From NCBI RefSeq assembly GCF_042682045.1, contig NZ_JBHUGS010000004.1:62001-126000 (forward strand): DNA of 64,000 nt. Reading direction: 5' to 3'. Of this stretch, positions 61,108 through 64,000 are shown piece after piece; the stretch's first letter is position 1, and the number at the start of each line of letters is the position of its first letter. The notes under the pieces are model-generated. The model was given only the letters and a program-made list of their open reading frames with translations. It did not search any database and had not been told where the DNA came from. Made by a program: the position numbers and the translations under genes. This DNA is from Sphingomonas_R arantia. Its GTDB lineage: Bacteria > Pseudomonadota > Alphaproteobacteria > Sphingomonadales > Sphingomonadaceae.

Positions 61108-61225
61108 TTAAGTAAGGTCTCGGTCCCTGCACGGGGTGTCTGGAACGCGGCGTAGACCCACCCCGACTTGATCTTCCCCCCGCTTTGGTGTGGAGCGGTT
61201 CCCTGAAGCGATGGAGGCCCTGAGC

Positions 61226-61891
61226 ATGCGTGTATTGATCGTCGAGGACGAACCCAATCTGGGTCGGCAATTGCGGGCGACGCTGGAGGGGGCCGGCTAT
61301 GCGATCGACCTGGCGACGGACGGCGAGGACGGGCATTTCCTGGGGGCGAGCGAGGCGTATGACGCGGTCGTGCTCGACCTGGGCCTGCCGGGGGTCGATG
61401 GGCTGACGGTGCTCGACCGGTGGCGCAAGGAGGGGAAGGATTTCCCCGTGCTGGTGCTGACCGCGCGCGACAGCTGGTCCGACAAGGTGGCGGGCCTCGA
61501 CGCGGGCGCCGACGATTATCTGGCCAAGCCGTTCCAGACGGAGGAGCTGATCGCCCGGTTGCGCGCGCTGATCCGGCGGGCATCGGGCAACGCATCGTCC
61601 GAGCTGACCGCGGGCGACGTGCGGCTCGACACGCGCAGCGGCAAGGTGACGCTGGCGGGCGAGCCGGTGAAGATGACCGCGCAGGAATATAAGCTGCTGA
61701 GCTACCTGCTGCACCACAAGGGCAAGGTGGTGAGCCGGACCGAGTTGATCGAGCATATCTACGACCAGGATTTCGACCGCGATTCGAACACGATCGAAGT
61801 GTTCGTGACGCGGATCCGCAAGAAGCTGGGCCCCGACGTGATCACCACGATCCGTGGCCTGGGGTACAGCCTGGAAGATACGGATGGCTGA
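61226..61891 (+). CDS. OmpR/PhoB-family response regulator, PhoP-like
   Basis: 221 residues from ATG 61226, eight bases after GGAGGC. Receiver domain: acidic pocket IVEDEP (about 7-9), phosphorylated Asp51 in AVVLDLGLPGVDG, Thr in VLVLTARDSW and Lys in LAKPFQTEE. The winged-helix DNA-binding domain (about 130-221) ends RSNTIEVFVTRIRKKLGPD. Its stop overlaps the kinase gene start by eight bases. By pairing with an HALKTPL-type kinase it resembles PhoP of PhoPQ. Confidence 0.93.
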   Translation: MRVLIVEDEPNLGRQLRATLEGAGYAIDLATDGEDGHFLGASEAYDAVVLDLGLPGVDGLTVLDRWRKEGKDFPVLVLTARDSWSDKVAGLDAGADDYLAKPFQTEELIARLRALIRRASGNASSELTAGDVRLDTRSGKVTLAGEPVKMTAQEYKLLSYLLHHKGKVVSRTELIEHIYDQDFDRDSNTIEVFVTRIRKKLGPDVITTIRGLGYSLEDTDG

Positions 61892-63332
61892 CGACGCACC
61901 GGCGGTGCGCGACCCGTGGTGGCGGACCGCCACGAACGGAATCGGCGTGCTGTTCGGGCGGCGAATGCGGGTGGACGACCATATCGTCGATACGCGCCGC
62001 GCGACCGGATCGCTGACGCGGCGGATGATCGGCATCGCGGCGATCTGGATCGCGGTGCTGCTGCTCGGCGGCGGGATCGCGCTCGACCGGTTGCTGGGGT
62101 CGGCGATCACCCGGACGTTCGACGCGCAGCTGGAATATGTGATGCAGGCGATGATCGCATCGTCGGAGATCGACCCGGCGGGCGAGGTGCATTTCAACCG
62201 GCCGCTGGGCGACCAGCGGTTTCTGGAACCCAATAGCGGACTGTACTGGCAGGTGTCGGCGCCGGGGGTGAAGCCGTTCCCGTCGCGGTCGTTGTGGGAC
62301 CGGCAGCTGGCGATCCCGGACCATGTCGATCCGGAGGGGCTGCACGCTTATGACAGCCGCGAATTCCGCGACGATACGCTGCGCATCCTGGAACGCAACG
62401 TGACGTTGCCGGGGTCGAAGGCGCTGTGGCGGTTCCAGGTGGCGCAGTCGCGATCCGGGCTGGACGAGCAGATCGCGGTGCTGCGCAAGACGATCCTGCG
62501 GTCGTTCCTGCTCCTGGGCCTCGGGCTGGTCGTGATGGCGGCGTTGCAGGCGACATTCGGGCTGTGGCCGCTGCGCCGGGTCAGGCGATCGATCGCGATG
62601 GTACGGACCGGGGCGATCGCGCGGGTCGACGACCGCCTGCCGATCGAGATCGCGCCGATGGTCGAGGAGCTGAACGACCTGCTGGCGCATAACGAGCGGC
62701 AGGCGGAGGAGGCGCGGCGCCACGCGGGGAACCTGGCGCATGCGCTGAAGACGCCGCTGACGGTGATCATGAACGAGGCGACGGCGCAGTCGCCCGATCT
62801 GGTCGCGACCGTGATCCGCGAGGCAACGACGATGCGGCGTCAGGTGGACCATCACCTGGCGCGCGCGCGGGCGGTGGGCCGGCGTGGGTCGGCGCAGAGT
62901 CGGGCGGAGGTCTGGACCGCACTGAAGGCCGTCGAGCGCGCGGTGAGCCGGCTGTACCGCCACGTCACGATCGACCTGGACGGCGACAAGACCGCGGTGG
63001 CGCATGTCGAGCATCAGGACCTGGAGGAGATGCTGGGCAACCTGATCGAGAATGCCGCGAAATACGGGCAGGGCCGCGTGTTCGTGACCGTGGTGCGCGA
63101 GGCGGGGTTCGTCGAGATCATGGTCGAGGACGACGGGCCGGGCATCCCGGAGGCGGAGCGTAACCTGCTGTTCGAGCGCGGGGCGCGGCTCGATACGGGG
63201 AAGCCGGGGACGGGGTTAGGCCTGGCGATTGTGCGCGACGTGGTGGAGATCTACGAGGGGACGGTCGCGCTGGAGGAGAGCGAGGATCTGGGCGGGCTGC
63301 TGGCGCGGTTGCGGTTGCCGGCGGTGGCTTGA
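61884..63332 (+). CDS. Sensor histidine kinase, PhoQ-like
   Basis: 482 residues from ATG 61884 (coupled to the regulator gene). Membrane helix 1 at about 50-75 (MIGIAAIWIAVLLLGGGIAL), a periplasmic sensor of about 130 residues (MQAMIASSEIDPAGEVHFNR ... EFRDDTLRILERN), helix 2 at about 205-225 (LLLGLGLVVMAALQATF), HAMP-like linker, H-box NLAHALKTPLTVI (His about 286), N-box LIENAAKYG, G1 EDDGPGIP, F/G2 GTGLGLAIVRDV. All catalytic motifs are intact. Confidence 0.92.
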   Translation: MADDAPAVRDPWWRTATNGIGVLFGRRMRVDDHIVDTRRATGSLTRRMIGIAAIWIAVLLLGGGIALDRLLGSAITRTFDAQLEYVMQAMIASSEIDPAGEVHFNRPLGDQRFLEPNSGLYWQVSAPGVKPFPSRSLWDRQLAIPDHVDPEGLHAYDSREFRDDTLRILERNVTLPGSKALWRFQVAQSRSGLDEQIAVLRKTILRSFLLLGLGLVVMAALQATFGLWPLRRVRRSIAMVRTGAIARVDDRLPIEIAPMVEELNDLLAHNERQAEEARRHAGNLAHALKTPLTVIMNEATAQSPDLVATVIREATTMRRQVDHHLARARAVGRRGSAQSRAEVWTALKAVERAVSRLYRHVTIDLDGDKTAVAHVEHQDLEEMLGNLIENAAKYGQGRVFVTVVREAGFVEIMVEDDGPGIPEAERNLLFERGARLDTGKPGTGLGLAIVRDVVEIYEGTVALEESEDLGGLLARLRLPAVA

Positions 63333-63376
63333 GGCCCGTTTGGGGGCGGGTTTGATTGAGTCACGACTGCCCGCAA

Positions 63377-63495
63377 CCCCGTTTGGTTCGAGCCTGTCGA
63401 GAACTCAGCGCGCTGTTCTCGACAGGCTCGAACCAAACGGGGCGGGGTTTTGTGGTGGCGGCGGGCGTTCTCGACAGGTTCGAACCCAAGGGATT
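63377..63495. repeat. Family C palindrome, copy 4, plus a half copy
   Basis: Arms CCCCGTTTGGTTCGAGCCTG... (63377-63404) and ...CAGGCTCGAACCAAACGGGG (63415-63442) pair fully; a second arm-only copy, GTTCTCGACAGGTTCGAACC, is at 63467-63486. In this copy TTTGG replaces the TTCGG of copies 1-3 on both arms, so the change is compensated. Confidence 0.85.
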
Positions 63496-63593
63496 TTGGT
63501 GGGGTCGGTCAAATGCCGTACTTCCCGATGGTTGCGCTCCGTGTTGCGGCGCACAATGTACCGGTCGGTATTCAACTCGCCCGAGGAATTTGC

Positions 63594-64000
63594 ATGACGA
63601 CCCATACGCACGGCTATGCCGCACACGCCGCCGGTTCGGCGCTGGCCCCGTTCAGCTTCGAACGGCGCGATCCGGGCGCCAAGGACGTGGCGGTCGACAT
63701 CCTGTTCTGCGGCGTGTGCCATTCGGATCTGCACACCGCGCGCGGCGAGTGGGAGGGCACGTTGTACCCGTGCGTGCCGGGGCATGAGATCGTCGGCAAG
63801 GTGACGGCGGTCGGTTCGGATGTGACGAAGTTCGCGGTCGGCGACATCGCCGGCGTCGGCTGCATGGTCGGCAGCTGCGGCCACTGTGCATCGTGCGACG
63901 GCGGCGAGGAGCAATATTGCGAGACGACCGGGTTCGTCGGCACCTATAACGGACCGGACCCGGTGATGGGCGGTCATACGCTTGGCGGATACAGCGACCA
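63594..64000 (+). CDS. NAD(P)-dependent zinc alcohol dehydrogenase, cinnamyl-alcohol-dehydrogenase type (cut by window end)
   Basis: The first 135 residues of an MDR zinc enzyme (YahK/CAD-like). Catalytic zinc ligands: Cys in ILFCGVCHSDLH (about 40-43) and His-Glu in PGHEIVG (about 64-65). Structural zinc cysteines: the four in SCGHCASCDGGEEQYC (about 95-111). It reduces aldehydes with NADPH in family members. ATG 63594 matches the family N-terminus (MTTHTHGYAAHAAGSALAPF). The gene runs off the right edge, so completeness is not known. Confidence 0.9.
   Translation, partial: MTTHTHGYAAHAAGSALAPFSFERRDPGAKDVAVDILFCGVCHSDLHTARGEWEGTLYPCVPGHEIVGKVTAVGSDVTKFAVGDIAGVGCMVGSCGHCASCDGGEEQYCETTGFVGTYNGPDPVMGGHTLGGYSD

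Overview
The window is high-GC, gene-dense chromosomal DNA that most resembles an alphaproteobacterium of the Sphingomonas group. This rests on gene content (RNase E with a long acidic insertion, PBP1A-prfB order, an RF2 gene without programmed frameshift, NnrU, a PhoPQ-like pair, DUF1800/DUF1501 genes, TelA) and on dense intergenic palindromes of sphingomonad type. The assignment is recall, not a search. No rRNA, prophage, transposase, integrase or CRISPR array is seen. One tRNA-Gln(CTG) lies at 32293-32366.

Layout. 0-23 kb is mostly core: rne, a periplasmic cell-wall amidase, a block of enzymes (VOC protein, M28 peptidase, MDR oxidoreductase, HAD, NnrU, YghU-type GST, small HNH protein), eutBC for ethanolamine ammonia-lyase, then PBP1A, an S41 lipoprotein protease, prfB and two methyltransferases. 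24-26.3 kb holds phosphoglucomutase. 26.4-30.1 kb is an accessory array of small, mostly unrecognised genes separated by paired palindromic repeats. 30.2-36.3 kb holds rlmE, a Ppx/GppA phosphatase, tRNA-Gln, a PRISE-like reductase, a NYN-OST-HTH protein and a diguanylate cyclase. 36.4-43.9 kb holds exported or carbohydrate enzymes (prolyl oligopeptidase, DUF3857-transglutaminase, GH130, PQQ sugar dehydrogenase). 44.1-48.6 kb is an ECF-sigma cluster (EF-hand, sigma, putative anti-sigma, CpxP-like sensor, DUF1800, DUF1501). 48.7-53.3 kb holds an XpaC-like/TelA pair, typA and a GNAT. 53.3-54.8 kb is an AT-richer two-gene island. 54.8-64 kb holds two thioesterases, an SCP2 protein, a DUF815 ATPase, a second two-gene copy of the repeat-framed array (57.0-57.9 kb), a GST, a Uup-like ABC-F protein, a PepSY-like protein, a response regulator/kinase pair and a zinc alcohol dehydrogenase cut by the window end.

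The two most unusual things are these. (1) Two arrays of one-gene units share one layout: in gene orientation each gene has palindrome A 12-40 bp before its start and palindrome B within about 35 bp of its stop, often touching it. Seven genes in two places and in opposite orientations obey this, and the gene contents are unrelated. (2) The AT-rich pair at 53776-54743 encodes a one-TM coiled-coil protein and a small soluble protein whose last residues copy the acidic tip of single-stranded DNA-binding protein (DLDDDVPF), although the rest does not look like SSB. Intergenic space elsewhere is populated by at least three further palindrome families, one copy of which looks interrupted by another hairpin.
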